A stretch of DNA of 64,000 nt from contig NZ_CP119804.1 in assembly GCF_029338375.1 (NCBI RefSeq), forward strand, positions 2,500,955 to 2,564,954, given 5' to 3'. This DNA comes from Halorussus lipolyticus (GTDB lineage Archaea > Halobacteriota > Halobacteria > Halobacteriales > Haladaptataceae). Positions 25,636-33,846 of the stretch are shown here, in pieces (positions within the stretch are counted from its first letter, which is position 1; the number at the start of each line of letters is the position of its first letter). The notes under the pieces were generated by a model. That model searched no databases and was not told where the DNA came from. It worked only from the letters and a program-made list of their open reading frames with translations. A program made the translations under genes and the position numbers.

Positions 25636-26074
25636 ATGGACTACGTATATGAGATACGGTTGATGGCAGTTCAACCAAAAGACGTAACGGTTGCATTTTC
25701 AATTTTACAAGTAGTCGGTCTTTTATTACCGATTTTGTTTATAGCACTTCAACCGTATTACGAACCTTTTGCCAAAGAAGCCGTCCAAAATACTCGCGTA
25801 TCAATCGGTCGTTCATCGGAGCGTGATACCATGGACACAGAAACAGAAGAATGGGTTTCGGATAATGCTCCAAGAATTATAAAAGGGGGGCCTCTTAATT
25901 GCAGGATTGTTTGGATTCTCAGCCCTTCTAGCGGGAATCCGACTTCTCCTCTGGGTTGGGAATTCTCCGTTAGTTCTACTATCTATAGCGAGCCTAATCC
26001 TCGGGATTCTCGGACTCTCTATTTTATTCTATCTAATAAGAAAAGAGTTCATAGATTCAATTGAGGTTATTTAG
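25636..26074 (+). pseudogene. membrane protein gene broken by a one-base insertion in a G run
   Basis: The first 85 codons encode one membrane helix (residues 19-40, ILQVVGLLLPILFIALQPYY) and a polar linker ending RIIKGG. Right after the run of six G (25885-25890) the natural continuation is in the next frame: LLIAGLFGFSALLAGIRLLL, then a second helix and a charged end, stop at 26072-26074. Removing one G restores a single protein of about 145 residues with three helices. The unshifted frame ends at 26064 with non-hydrophobic sequence. GC is clearly lower than neighbours, suggesting acquisition. Real mutation, frameshifting or a sequencing error are all possible. Confidence 0.75.
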
Positions 26075-26096
26075 TGAAGTCCGGACTAGAAGTGAT

Positions 26097-28217
26097 TTAG
26101 TCCGCGGCGACTTCGACGCGCTCCTTCTCGCCGATGGCTTCCACCAGCAGTTCCGACACGTCCACGATTTCGATGTCGTCCTCGTAGCCGCCGGTCTTCC
26201 GCCCGTCCTCGTACATCGTCATGCACATCGGGCAGGCCACGACGAACTTCTCGACGCGGCTTCCGGCATCGGTGTCGTTGAGGGCTTCGCGCAGGCGCTC
26301 CTCGCTCGGCTTGGGGTCCTCCTCGAAGTCCATCCAGAGGCCGCCGCCGCCACCGCCGCAACAGAACGAGTCGTCCCGGTTGCGGGGCATCTCGTCCAGT
26401 TCACAGCCCGTGGCTTTCACGATTTCGCGGGGGGCCTCGTACTCGTCGTTGTACCGGCCGAGGTGGCACGGGTCGTGGTAGGTGACGGTGTAGTCGAGTT
26501 CCGACCCGGTGAGGCCGAGGTCCCGGAACAGGTCTTCGACGACCTGCGTGTAGTGGAACACGTCGTCCTCGGTCCACGAACACTCCTCGAACTCCGGATA
26601 CTCGTTCTTGAAGGTGTTGTAGCTGTGCGGGTCGGTACAGACGATTTTGTCGTAGTCGCAGTTCTGGATGGCCTCGGCGTTGTCCTCGACCAGCATCTCG
26701 TAGAGGCCCTCCTCGCCGACCCGGCGCACGTCGTTACCGTCGGCCTGCTCGTCGTCGTAGAGGATGCCGTAATCGACGCCGGACTCCTCGAGGATGGTCG
26801 CCAGCGAGCGAGCCACCAACCGATTCCGCTCGTCGAAACTCGGGTAGTCGCCGACGTACCAGAGATACTCGACGGACTCCTCGCGGGCGTCGGGAATCTC
26901 GAAGTCGAGTTCGTCGGCCCAGTCGGGGCGCTTGCGCTGAGGTTCGCCGAACGTGTTGCCGTTCTGGAACACGTTCATCATCGTGTCTTGGACGTTGGGG
27001 TCCATCTGGCCCGATTCGGTGAGTCGGCGGTTCATCTGGGTGAACTGCTCGACGTGTTCGATTTCGACCGGGCAGGCGTCCATGCAGGCCATGCAGGACA
27101 TGCACGACTCCATCGTCTCGCTGTTGATGACCGACGCGCCGCCGTCGGCGATGATGTCCTTCTCCTCGGTTCGGCCCGCTTCGAGGTCCTCGCGGTACTG
27201 CTTCAGGTCGAGAATCACGTCGCGGGGGTCGAGCGGTCGGCCCGACGCCTTCGCGGGACAGACCGACGAACACCGACCGCACTTGGTACAGGCGTCGTGG
27301 TCCAGCAGTTCCTTCCACGTGAAGTCCTCGATTGAACCGTGGCCGATCTCCTCGGGACTGGCGTCGTCCGGGACGCCGGGGAGACGCTTGCCGGCCTTCT
27401 CGTCGCGGGTGACGACGTTGGCGAAACTCGAAATCATGTGGAAGGGCTTGGCGTAGGGAATTGCGGCGACGAACGCCAGCGCCAAGAGCGCATGAGACCA
27501 CCAGATGACGGGGTAAGCCGCGGCCGCCATCTCAGGGGTCACGCCGGCGACTGCCAGCACGTCGTAGACGAACCACCCGACGAAACTGACCGTCTCGAAG
27601 GAGACGTCTCGGGTCGCGCTCGTGCCGAGGATGCGGACGCCCTCGGTGACGTACCCGCCGACGCCCAGCAGGAACAGGGTCCAGACGAACAGGTCGTCCT
27701 CGGTTGAGGTGTGCTTGCCCCAGAGGCGACCCTCTCGGACCCAGTAGCGCCGGTAGATGGCCATGCCGATGCCGACCACGAACAGCAGGCCCATCGCATC
27801 CATGACCAGCGAGTACGACAGGTAGAATGCCCCGTCGAAGAACGACTCCTGTCCGAGGAGCTTCGTCCAGATGTCCATGTCTATCATCAGGATGGTGGTC
27901 CCGATGAACAGGGTCAAAAAGCCCCAGAAGACGAAGGCGTGCATCAGGCCCGCGTAGAGGTCGCGGTCGAACTGTTTCTGGTTCGAGAAGACGATTTTAG
28001 TCGCTGAGACGATTCGACTCGACAGGTTGTCGAGGCGGTCGAACCACGATTCGGACCCCTCCGCGTAGGTCGAGAACCGGTCGTAGACCCCGAACGCGAA
28101 GATGGCTACCGCCACCGCCGCGAGGTAGTAGAAGATGGCCTCGCCGAAGTGGCCGATCTTCCAGAAGGTCGGGCGGGTGGCCTCGCTCCCCGCCTGCGCC
28201 AACACAAATTTTGCCAT
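26097..28217 (-). CDS. membrane-bound Fe-S oxidoreductase, heterodisulfide-reductase D-like
   Basis: A 706-residue protein. Residues 1-290 hold six or so membrane helices of nitrate-reductase-gamma type with His residues suited to heme b. Two 4Fe-4S ferredoxin motifs follow: CTKCGRCSSVCP (about 309) and CMSCMACMDACP (about 370). The C-terminal half has HdrD-like cysteine-rich domains with the CCGGGGGG motif (about 620) and VVACPMCMTMYE. Related proteins pass electrons from the quinone pool or from fatty-acid and lactate oxidation; haloarchaea lack methanogen heterodisulfide, so the substrate is different. Single gene; TATA-like ACTTAAGC lies near 28242. Confidence 0.88.
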   Translation of the reverse strand: MAKFVLAQAGSEATRPTFWKIGHFGEAIFYYLAAVAVAIFAFGVYDRFSTYAEGSESWFDRLDNLSSRIVSATKIVFSNQKQFDRDLYAGLMHAFVFWGFLTLFIGTTILMIDMDIWTKLLGQESFFDGAFYLSYSLVMDAMGLLFVVGIGMAIYRRYWVREGRLWGKHTSTEDDLFVWTLFLLGVGGYVTEGVRILGTSATRDVSFETVSFVGWFVYDVLAVAGVTPEMAAAAYPVIWWSHALLALAFVAAIPYAKPFHMISSFANVVTRDEKAGKRLPGVPDDASPEEIGHGSIEDFTWKELLDHDACTKCGRCSSVCPAKASGRPLDPRDVILDLKQYREDLEAGRTEEKDIIADGGASVINSETMESCMSCMACMDACPVEIEHVEQFTQMNRRLTESGQMDPNVQDTMMNVFQNGNTFGEPQRKRPDWADELDFEIPDAREESVEYLWYVGDYPSFDERNRLVARSLATILEESGVDYGILYDDEQADGNDVRRVGEEGLYEMLVEDNAEAIQNCDYDKIVCTDPHSYNTFKNEYPEFEECSWTEDDVFHYTQVVEDLFRDLGLTGSELDYTVTYHDPCHLGRYNDEYEAPREIVKATGCELDEMPRNRDDSFCCGGGGGGLWMDFEEDPKPSEERLREALNDTDAGSRVEKFVVACPMCMTMYEDGRKTGGYEDDIEIVDVSELLVEAIGEKERVEVAAD

Positions 28218-28300
28218 GTTTTACACGGGGAACAGGATTCGCTTAAGTTTTACCGACTTGAGCCGCTCCCCCGGCCGAAAACGGACTTCGAGTTTACAGT

Positions 28301-29035
28301 TTAGAAGACCGTCACGGTGGTCAGCCATCCGAGGAGTGCCCACCCGAGGAGGACGACGCTCACTCCGAGTGCCGGAACGTCGGCCCGAGAGAACGCGAGT
28401 CGGGGGAGCGTCGGATTCCACGCGAAACACCGGGCGCGGAGGGCAAGCGCGAACCTGTCGGCCCGCGAGAGCGCCCGAGACAGCCCCGAGATGGAGACGA
28501 GTTTCATCCGCTCGACCAGTCCTCGCTCGTCGCCCAACCGGGCCGAGGAGGCGTCCCGAATCCGGCGCAGGTCGGACTGCAAGACCGGCAGAAACCGGAA
28601 GACGAACCCGACGCCGGTTCCCAGCAGTCGACCGGTCTTCCCCGGCACGAGGTGCTGAATCGCGGCCCGCGAGTCCCTGACCGGGGTGGTCCGAAGATAG
28701 GCCGCGCTCACGAATAGCACGAGGACGACCCGGTAACTGGCGAGGAGCGTGTCGAATCCCGCCTGCCAGCGAATCCACGGCGGGCCGAGAGTCGCGGCCG
28801 AGAGCAGTGGCCCGGCTAGCAGGAAGGGGAAGACGAATCGGTACTCCACGAGGGCCTCGCGGGCCGACACGTCCGAAAAGCCGAGGACGACCCCGGCGAC
28901 TCCCGTCAGCGCGAACAGGCCTTTCGGCGTGGTGTGGGCGAACGCCGCCAGCGCGAACGCGACCTGAAAGGCGAGTTTGGTCCGGGGGTCGAGTCGGTGG
29001 GCCAGCGAATCGCCGGGGCGATAGCTCAGCGTCAT
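28301..29035 (-). CDS. bioN: ECF transporter transmembrane component (EcfT/BioN)
   Basis: A 244-residue T-component of an energy-coupling factor importer. It begins with the family motif LSYRPGDSLAHRLDPRTKL, has five membrane helices, and carries the two coupling Ala-Arg-Gly-like motifs as DASSARLG (near 162) and ALRARCF (near 199). It overlaps the ATPase gene by four bases (29032-29035). With bioM and bioY it makes a complete biotin importer. Confidence 0.88.
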   Translation of the reverse strand: MTLSYRPGDSLAHRLDPRTKLAFQVAFALAAFAHTTPKGLFALTGVAGVVLGFSDVSAREALVEYRFVFPFLLAGPLLSAATLGPPWIRWQAGFDTLLASYRVVLVLFVSAAYLRTTPVRDSRAAIQHLVPGKTGRLLGTGVGFVFRFLPVLQSDLRRIRDASSARLGDERGLVERMKLVSISGLSRALSRADRFALALRARCFAWNPTLPRLAFSRADVPALGVSVVLLGWALLGWLTTVTVF

Positions 29036-29754
29036 CTGGGAGTGGTCTCCTCTCGCGGGGGTACCCGAATTCCGAGGTCCGGGAGTCTGTCGCGGGCGTC
29101 CTCGGGGGCGGCGTCCACGGCGACCCCTCCGTCAGCGAGCGCGACGATTCGGTCCGCGAGGCCGAACGTGTCCCGCAGGTCGTGGGTCACGAGGACGACC
29201 CCGGTGCCCGATTCCTTGAGATTCCGGAGCTGTTCGACCACCGACTCGCGGGCCGGGGCGTCGAGGCCGGTGAACGGTTCGTCCAGCACAAGGTGGTCGG
29301 GTTCCATCGCCAAGGCCCCCGCAATCGCCACTCGCTCGCGCTCGCCGCCGGAGAGTTCGTCGATGCGCTCGTCGCGGCGCTTCTCCATGTTCACCGCTCG
29401 GAGGGCCGTCTCGACGCGACGGTCGATTTCGTCGTGGTCGAGACCCAGATTCTCCGGGCCGAAGGCAACGTCCGCACCGACCGTGGCCGAGACGAACCCG
29501 TCGCGGGGTTGCTGGAACACCATCCCGACGCGAGTTCTGGCGGCCACGAGGTCGTCCGTAACCGGGGTGCCATCGACCAGCACCTCGCCCTCGTCGGGTT
29601 CCAGCAGGCCGTTGAAGTGCCGGACGAGCGTGGACTTGCCCGAACCGTTGGGACCGGCCAGCAGGACGAACTCGCCGTCCGGAATCGAGAGCGAGATGCC
29701 GTCTACGGCGGGGGTGTCGCCGTACCGGTGAACCAGTTCGCGGGTCTCTATCAT
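29032..29754 (-). CDS. bioM: ECF transporter ATP-binding protein (BioM/EcfA)
   Basis: A 240-residue ABC ATPase with Walker A GPNGSGKST (about residues 34-42), Q-loop FQQPRDG, signature LSGGERERVAIAGAL (about 134) and Walker B HLVLDEPF, then the switch His in VLVTHDLRD. It powers the BioY-BioN importer on the cytoplasmic side of the membrane. One EcfA gene is present, so the ATPase presumably works as a homodimer. Gap to bioY is 13 bases; overlap with bioN is four bases. Confidence 0.92.
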   Translation of the reverse strand: MIETRELVHRYGDTPAVDGISLSIPDGEFVLLAGPNGSGKSTLVRHFNGLLEPDEGEVLVDGTPVTDDLVAARTRVGMVFQQPRDGFVSATVGADVAFGPENLGLDHDEIDRRVETALRAVNMEKRRDERIDELSGGERERVAIAGALAMEPDHLVLDEPFTGLDAPARESVVEQLRNLKESGTGVVLVTHDLRDTFGLADRIVALADGGVAVDAAPEDARDRLPDLGIRVPPREETTPR

Positions 29755-29767
29755 CGAATTTGGGACC

Positions 29768-30349
29768 CTACTCGGCGGTAATCTGGTCGCTCCGGACGAC
29801 GCCGATTGCGGCGACCATCTTGAAGGCCTCGGCGGGGATGAACGCCGCCGCGGCGGTGAGGAACGCCTTCGTGAGCGTCATGTCGAGGACGACTGCGAAA
29901 CCGACCACGCCGAAGGCGTAGATGACGACGGTGCCGACGACCATCGCGCCGACGAGTCGCGGAATCCCCCGCGGGATGGGGTTTTTGAGTCCCAAACCGC
30001 CGTGGACGATTGCGCCGATGACGAACGCTGAGACGGGGTACGACCAGAGGTAGCCTCCGGTCGGGCCGAACAGCGCGCCGATTCCGGCCGACCCACCGGC
30101 GAAGACGGGGGCACCGACCGCGCCGGTCAGCAGGTACAGCGCCATCGAGACGCCGCCCCAGACCGGACCCAGCAGGATTCCGGCCAGAAATACGCCGAGG
30201 ACTTGCAGACTCACCGGTGCGGGCGAGAAAGGATTTGGGAACGATACGTAAGCGAACGCGCCGGTCATGGCGGCCAGCAGGGCCGCGCGGGCGATGTTCC
30301 CGGCGGCCTCCTCGCCGACGAGTTCGACTGACGCCGTATCTGTACTCAT
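29768..30349 (-). CDS. bioY: biotin-specific S component BioY
   Basis: A 193-residue, six-helix substrate-capture protein of the ECF biotin importer. Family motifs are SLQVLGVFLAGILLGPVWGG (near residue 47), VGAPVFAGGSAGIGALFGPTGGYLWSYP (near residue 75) and a conserved C-terminal region. It is the first gene of the bioY-bioM-bioN operon. The promoter carries an inverted-repeat operator of BirA type over the TATA box, implying repression when biotin is plentiful. Confidence 0.94.
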   Translation of the reverse strand: MSTDTASVELVGEEAAGNIARAALLAAMTGAFAYVSFPNPFSPAPVSLQVLGVFLAGILLGPVWGGVSMALYLLTGAVGAPVFAGGSAGIGALFGPTGGYLWSYPVSAFVIGAIVHGGLGLKNPIPRGIPRLVGAMVVGTVVIYAFGVVGFAVVLDMTLTKAFLTAAAAFIPAEAFKMVAAIGVVRSDQITAE

Positions 30350-30364
30350 GTTTCACCGTGGCTC

Positions 30365-30392
30365 GTCAACCGAGATTATAGCTTCGGTTGAC
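30365..30392 (-). promoter_or_regulatory. BirA-like operator overlapping the bioY TATA box
   Basis: GTCAACCGA and TCGGTTGAC are perfect 9 bp arms around a 10-base spacer. On the minus strand the spacer contains CTATAATC, a TATA element about 28 bases before the bioY ATG. The half-sites place AACC and GGTT 14 bases apart, the layout of BirA-type biotin operators. Binding here would block TBP directly. Confidence 0.7.
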
Positions 30393-30465
30393 GGCCGAGG
30401 TCGCTCTGCTTTCCGCTACCGACAAATTTTTATAATGCCGTCACGTCCCGCCAACATCATCGCCT

Positions 30466-31068
30466 ATGGACGAGAAGACAGAGGAACTCCGTGACATCTT
30501 CATGGATGTCACCGACGAATCCACCGTCACCGAACAGCAAGCGGAGACTCACGGCTCGCTGAGTTCGGAGACGGAGGTGGACGAGCGTCTCGAAGACGCG
30601 GTTGCTCGGATGCGGGACCGCTACGACTTCGGTACGACGCTCTCCGACGACGAACTCGTCACCGTGGTCCGGGGCTTCTACGCCGGCGACTCCGACGCCG
30701 AAATCGCCCGCAACCTCGGCGACGCCTCGCTCGGCAAGACGGTCTCGCGCGCTCGCATCGACCTCCACCTCATCCGAGACAGTGACACCGATGCACCGTT
30801 CGACATGGACGAACTCAGGGACCTGCTTGACCGCGACGCGACCACCGTCGAGTGCGCCGACGAACTCGGCGTGAGCGAATCGACCGTCCGGCGCTATCGC
30901 CGGGTCGTGGAGACCCAGCAAGAACGGCGCACCGTCAACGACCAGTTCCGCGACGAGTTCGAGAACGTCCTCCGGGACCGGGAACTCTCCGACCGCATGA
31001 CCGAGAGCGTCCAAGAGGACGGTCTGGACGACGCGACCGAAGGGATGGAGACGAACGTCTCATTCTAA
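30466..31068 (+). CDS. cmi4: conditioned medium-induced protein 4 homologue
   Basis: A 200-residue acidic cytoplasmic protein resembling the haloarchaeal conditioned-medium-induced protein 4, first noted as induced at high cell density. Two helix-turn-helix-like segments are visible: GDSDAEIARNLGDASLGKTVSRARIDL (about 76-102) and ATTVECADELGVSESTVRRYRRV (about 126-148). It is probably a DNA-binding regulator. The start gives MDEKTEELRDIFMDV, the family N-terminus. It is divergent from bioY and shares that intergenic promoter region. Confidence 0.82.
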   Translation: MDEKTEELRDIFMDVTDESTVTEQQAETHGSLSSETEVDERLEDAVARMRDRYDFGTTLSDDELVTVVRGFYAGDSDAEIARNLGDASLGKTVSRARIDLHLIRDSDTDAPFDMDELRDLLDRDATTVECADELGVSESTVRRYRRVVETQQERRTVNDQFRDEFENVLRDRELSDRMTESVQEDGLDDATEGMETNVSF

Positions 31069-31100
31069 ACCACCTTTTTTCTTCGTCGGGTGTCCTCGGT

Positions 31101-31118
31101 CGAGCGGCAAGCCGCTCG
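31101..31118 (+). terminator. GC-rich hairpin downstream of cmi4
   Basis: CGAGCGGC-AA-GCCGCTCG is a perfect 8 bp stem with a two-base loop, 33 bases after the cmi4 stop. A T-rich stretch at 31074-31082 lies before it. A terminator or processing hairpin is likely. Confidence 0.4.
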
Positions 31119-31240
31119 CCCTGCGGCACCGCTCCTCGAAAAAATCTGGACCAAAAAAGGGCCGCTCGCTCTCTTCGTTCGCTCGCGGTGAACCGCGCTC
31201 GTTTCACTCGCGCGGATGCTAGTTCTCTCTCCTTGTTCGG

Positions 31241-31344
31241 CCGAGCGTCTGCGGTTGTTGGTTCCGCCGAGTGTTCGCCGTTGCTGATTCAGTCGAGCGT
31301 CTGCGGTCGCCAGTTCAGAGAGTCGTTCGCCGACTGCTAATGCG
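31241..31344. repeat. degenerate 26 bp tandem array
   Basis: Units begin at 31241, 31267 and 31293 (exact 26 bp period), with a fourth, more decayed unit to about 31344. The first unit begins CCGAGCGTCTGCGG. The rest of 31069-31466 is GC-rich and shows no gene. Confidence 0.6.
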
Positions 31345-31466
31345 CTCGCTCCCTCACTCCGCTCGGTCGCTCGCTGGCCGTGCGTTCGAGAGACGATTGT
31401 TCTGAATGCTTTAGGAATTGTAGAGGTTGCTTAAGTTTATATCCGAGGACGGGACGAACCAATCGC

Positions 31467-32135
31467 GTGTCGAAGATAGCTTTCAGCGACCTCTCGACCG
31501 CGGCGTACTGCCCGCGGAAGTTGTACTACCGGCGTCGAGAGGAGGACCTCGAAATCCCGGACGAAGTGGCCGAGCGCCGGGAGTTGGCCTTTCGGTACGG
31601 CGACCTGTTGGCGTCCTCGCGCGACGGCCTTTCCGACCGCCCGCTGGCGGTCGCTCCCGACGAGTTTCGCGCGAACCTCGACCGCGCTCGCGGTCGATTC
31701 GCTGACGAGTGGCCCGCCATCCGGGACCCGAGCGAGCGCAAGCGTCTGACCGAGGGCAAAGACTGCCGGGGCATCGTCCACAAGGTGCTGGACCTCGGCG
31801 TGCCCACGCCCGCGATGGTTTTCACGGGCACCCCGCCCGAGGAGGGCGTCTGGGAACCCCAATCGGTCCGGGCCGTCGCGGCGGCGAAGGCCCTCTCGTG
31901 GGAGACCGAGGAGCAAGTCGAACGCGCGTTCGTGGAGTACCCGACCCACGGCGTGATTCGGGAGATTCGCCTGAACGTCCGCCGGAAGGGGGCGTATCGG
32001 CGGGCCATGGAAGCGGTGCGGTCGCTGGACGGCCCGCCGCCGAGACTCACGAACGACGCGAAGTGCGAGGCCTGCGACTACCGGACCGAGTGCGGCGTGA
32101 AAACGCGGTCGCTGAAGTCGCTGTTGGGGTTGTAG
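31467..32135 (+). CDS. Cas4-like (RecB-family) Fe-S nuclease, stand-alone
   Basis: A 222-residue protein of the Cas4/DUF83 type. It begins SKIAFSDLSTAAYCPRKLYYRRRE with the first cluster Cys in AYCPRKLYY. It ends with CEACDYRTEC, three more Cys, giving the four ligands of a 4Fe-4S cluster. The middle holds RecB-like acidic and Lys residues (VEYPTHGVIREIRLNVRRKG). Cas4 proteins cut single-stranded DNA 5' to 3'; CRISPR-associated ones trim spacers. No cas genes or repeats are nearby, so this is a solo family member. The start is GTG. Confidence 0.8.
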   Translation: MSKIAFSDLSTAAYCPRKLYYRRREEDLEIPDEVAERRELAFRYGDLLASSRDGLSDRPLAVAPDEFRANLDRARGRFADEWPAIRDPSERKRLTEGKDCRGIVHKVLDLGVPTPAMVFTGTPPEEGVWEPQSVRAVAAAKALSWETEEQVERAFVEYPTHGVIREIRLNVRRKGAYRRAMEAVRSLDGPPPRLTNDAKCEACDYRTECGVKTRSLKSLLGL

Positions 32136-32249
32136 CGGTAGCCGAAGCGAGAGGCCCCGGTACCAACGAGACCATCTGTCAAAACGTTCGAGAAACGGCC
32201 GAGAAGTCCGGGAAGAAGGTGTAGAAAGCCCACCCGAAAGTCTGTCGCA

Positions 32250-32337
32250 CCGAGCGTCTGCCGGTGGTCGGGTCGGCCAGTCTCGGTGGTCGGGTCGGCC
32301 GGTCTCGGTGGTCGGGTCGGCCGGTCTCGGCGGTCGG
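32250..32337. repeat. 22 bp tandem repeat array
   Basis: After CCGAGCGTCTGCC the unit GGTGGTCGGGTCGGCC plus six bases repeats at 32263, 32285 and 32307, with a partial unit at 32329; the period is exactly 22. It fills the space between the convergent Cas4-like and Sua5 genes. Confidence 0.8.
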
Positions 32338-32347
32338 AACTCGAAAG

Positions 32348-32944
32348 CTACTCGGCCGACTCGGCGTCTAACCAGTCCCGAATCTCGTCGGCGTTCGGTC
32401 CCTCGCGCACGATTTCGCCGGTCTCGACGTTCACGACCGTGCTTCCGGTACTGCCGGTCTCGCCGCCGTCGAGGACCACCTCTGCGGCGTCCCGAATCTC
32501 CTCGTCCAAGTCCGCGACTCTGGTTGCGCTCGGTCTCCCGCTCACGTTCGCGCTGGTGGCGGTGACAGGGGCGAACTCGCTCAGAAGGTCCAGCGCGACT
32601 GGGTGGTCGGGGATTCGAATCCCGACGCGCTCGCGCCCGGCAGTCAGGATGTCCGGGACCTCCTCGCGCTTCTCGCAGAGGAGCGTCACCGGGCCGGGCA
32701 GGAACTCGCGCATGAACCGCCGTTCCCGGTCAGTCGCTCGAACGTACTCCAGCGCGGCGTCGGCGTCGGGCACCGCCAGCGAAATCGGTTTGTCGCGCGA
32801 CCGGCCCTTGGCCTCGAAAACGCGCTCTACGGCCTCCTCGTTCAGGGCGTCCGCGCCGAGACCGTACACCGTTTCGGTCGGGTAGACCACGAGGTTCCCG
32901 TCTCGAATCGCGTTTGCCGCCGCCGCTATCGACTCCTCGGTCAT
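32348..32944 (-). CDS. L-threonylcarbamoyladenylate synthase (Sua5/YrdC)
   Basis: A 198-residue YrdC-domain enzyme that makes threonylcarbamoyl-AMP from threonine, bicarbonate and ATP for the universal t6A37 tRNA modification. Motifs are VVYPTETVYGLGADA (about 18-32), KGRSRDKPISLAV with the substrate-binding Lys-Arg-Lys cluster, and TSANVSGRPS (near residue 131). It is the short form, without the C-terminal Sua5 domain. Confidence 0.92.
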   Translation of the reverse strand: MTEESIAAAANAIRDGNLVVYPTETVYGLGADALNEEAVERVFEAKGRSRDKPISLAVPDADAALEYVRATDRERRFMREFLPGPVTLLCEKREEVPDILTAGRERVGIRIPDHPVALDLLSEFAPVTATSANVSGRPSATRVADLDEEIRDAAEVVLDGGETGSTGSTVVNVETGEIVREGPNADEIRDWLDAESAE

Positions 32945-32992
32945 GGGGCTACCTCGGGAAGCCGTCGAAAAAAGCGTAGCGTCTATCGCTGG

Positions 32993-33736
32993 TCAGAAGA
33001 AGGCGCGCGGGACGCCGGTGCCCTGCACGGCCTCGTCGTACGTGTCGTAGTACGAGCGTTTCTTCTCCCAGTTGGGGTCCCACACTTGGAAGTCGAGGTG
33101 CGGGCCGGTGCCTGCGCCGGTGTCGCCCTCGTAGGCAACCACGTCGCCGCGCGAGACGGACACGCCGTCGCCGACCTCGAACGAACTGAGGTGGCCGTAG
33201 CCGGTCTTCCACCCGTTGCCGTGGTAGATGAGGAGCCAGTTACCGTAGCCACCGTCGTCGTATCGGTGTTCGGTGGTACCGCCAGCGGCCGCGTGGATTG
33301 GCGTGCCGCCGCCGTCCGCGAAGTCCACCGCGCGGTGGTAGCGGGTACCGCCGTCGCGGGTGTCCCAGTACGTCGAGGTGACGGTCCCGGTCATCGGGCA
33401 GGCGAAGTTCGCCTCCGATAGCCAGTCCTCGGCGACCCAGCCAGTGACCGGACCGTTGTTCCCGTCGCCCGAGAACTGGACCTTCCACCAGTTGTAGCCG
33501 TCGGCCGACTCGGGACCCTCGAAGACGCGCCCGCCGGTTCGCTTGGCGGCGACCGCCTTTCGCGCCGCGCTCGTCGTCGGGTTCTCTCGGACGCTGAGGT
33601 CCGAAGTCGTGAACACCGGCGTCAGGTAACTGTAGTTTTTCGCCGCGGCCGCGGTCCCGGAGAGGGCCGCCGTGCCCGCAATTGCTACGCCACTCGCTTT
33701 CAGGAAGTCCCGTCTGCTAGTTTCGTCGTGAGTCAT
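32993..33736 (-). CDS. Tat-exported SH3b plus M23-like peptidase protein, copy 1
   Basis: A 247-residue exported protein: twin-arginine signal (SRRDFLKASG), then a bacterial-type SH3 domain (LSVRENPTTSA ... WWKVQF ... GWVAED), then an M23 LytM-like domain. The first zinc motif YHRAVDFAD (HxxxD) and the catalytic YGHLSS are intact. The last motif reads GPHLDFQ, with Asp where M23 enzymes have the second His of HxH. Archaea have no peptidoglycan, so a target would be bacterial walls or another peptide. It is adjacent to a paralogue with a different lost ligand. Confidence 0.87.
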   Translation of the reverse strand: MTHDETSRRDFLKASGVAIAGTAALSGTAAAAKNYSYLTPVFTTSDLSVRENPTTSAARKAVAAKRTGGRVFEGPESADGYNWWKVQFSGDGNNGPVTGWVAEDWLSEANFACPMTGTVTSTYWDTRDGGTRYHRAVDFADGGGTPIHAAAGGTTEHRYDDGGYGNWLLIYHGNGWKTGYGHLSSFEVGDGVSVSRGDVVAYEGDTGAGTGPHLDFQVWDPNWEKKRSYYDTYDEAVQGTGVPRAFF

Positions 33737-33846
33737 CTTACTTCTATTCATAAGTAAAGATACTAAGTATTAAAATTAACTATAAAGAAAATAATTTTGA
33801 ACGTCTCGGGATGCAGTCTCGACGGCTATCGGCAGTCGAAATCGAC

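Noticed and set aside
31241..32337. CRISPR array next to the Cas4-like gene
   Set aside because: The repeats are directly adjacent with no spacers, they are degenerate, and no other cas genes are present.
32600..32620. tRNA T-loop-like sequence GATTCGAATC
   Set aside because: It lies inside the Sua5 coding sequence and no acceptor or anticodon stem can be built around it.
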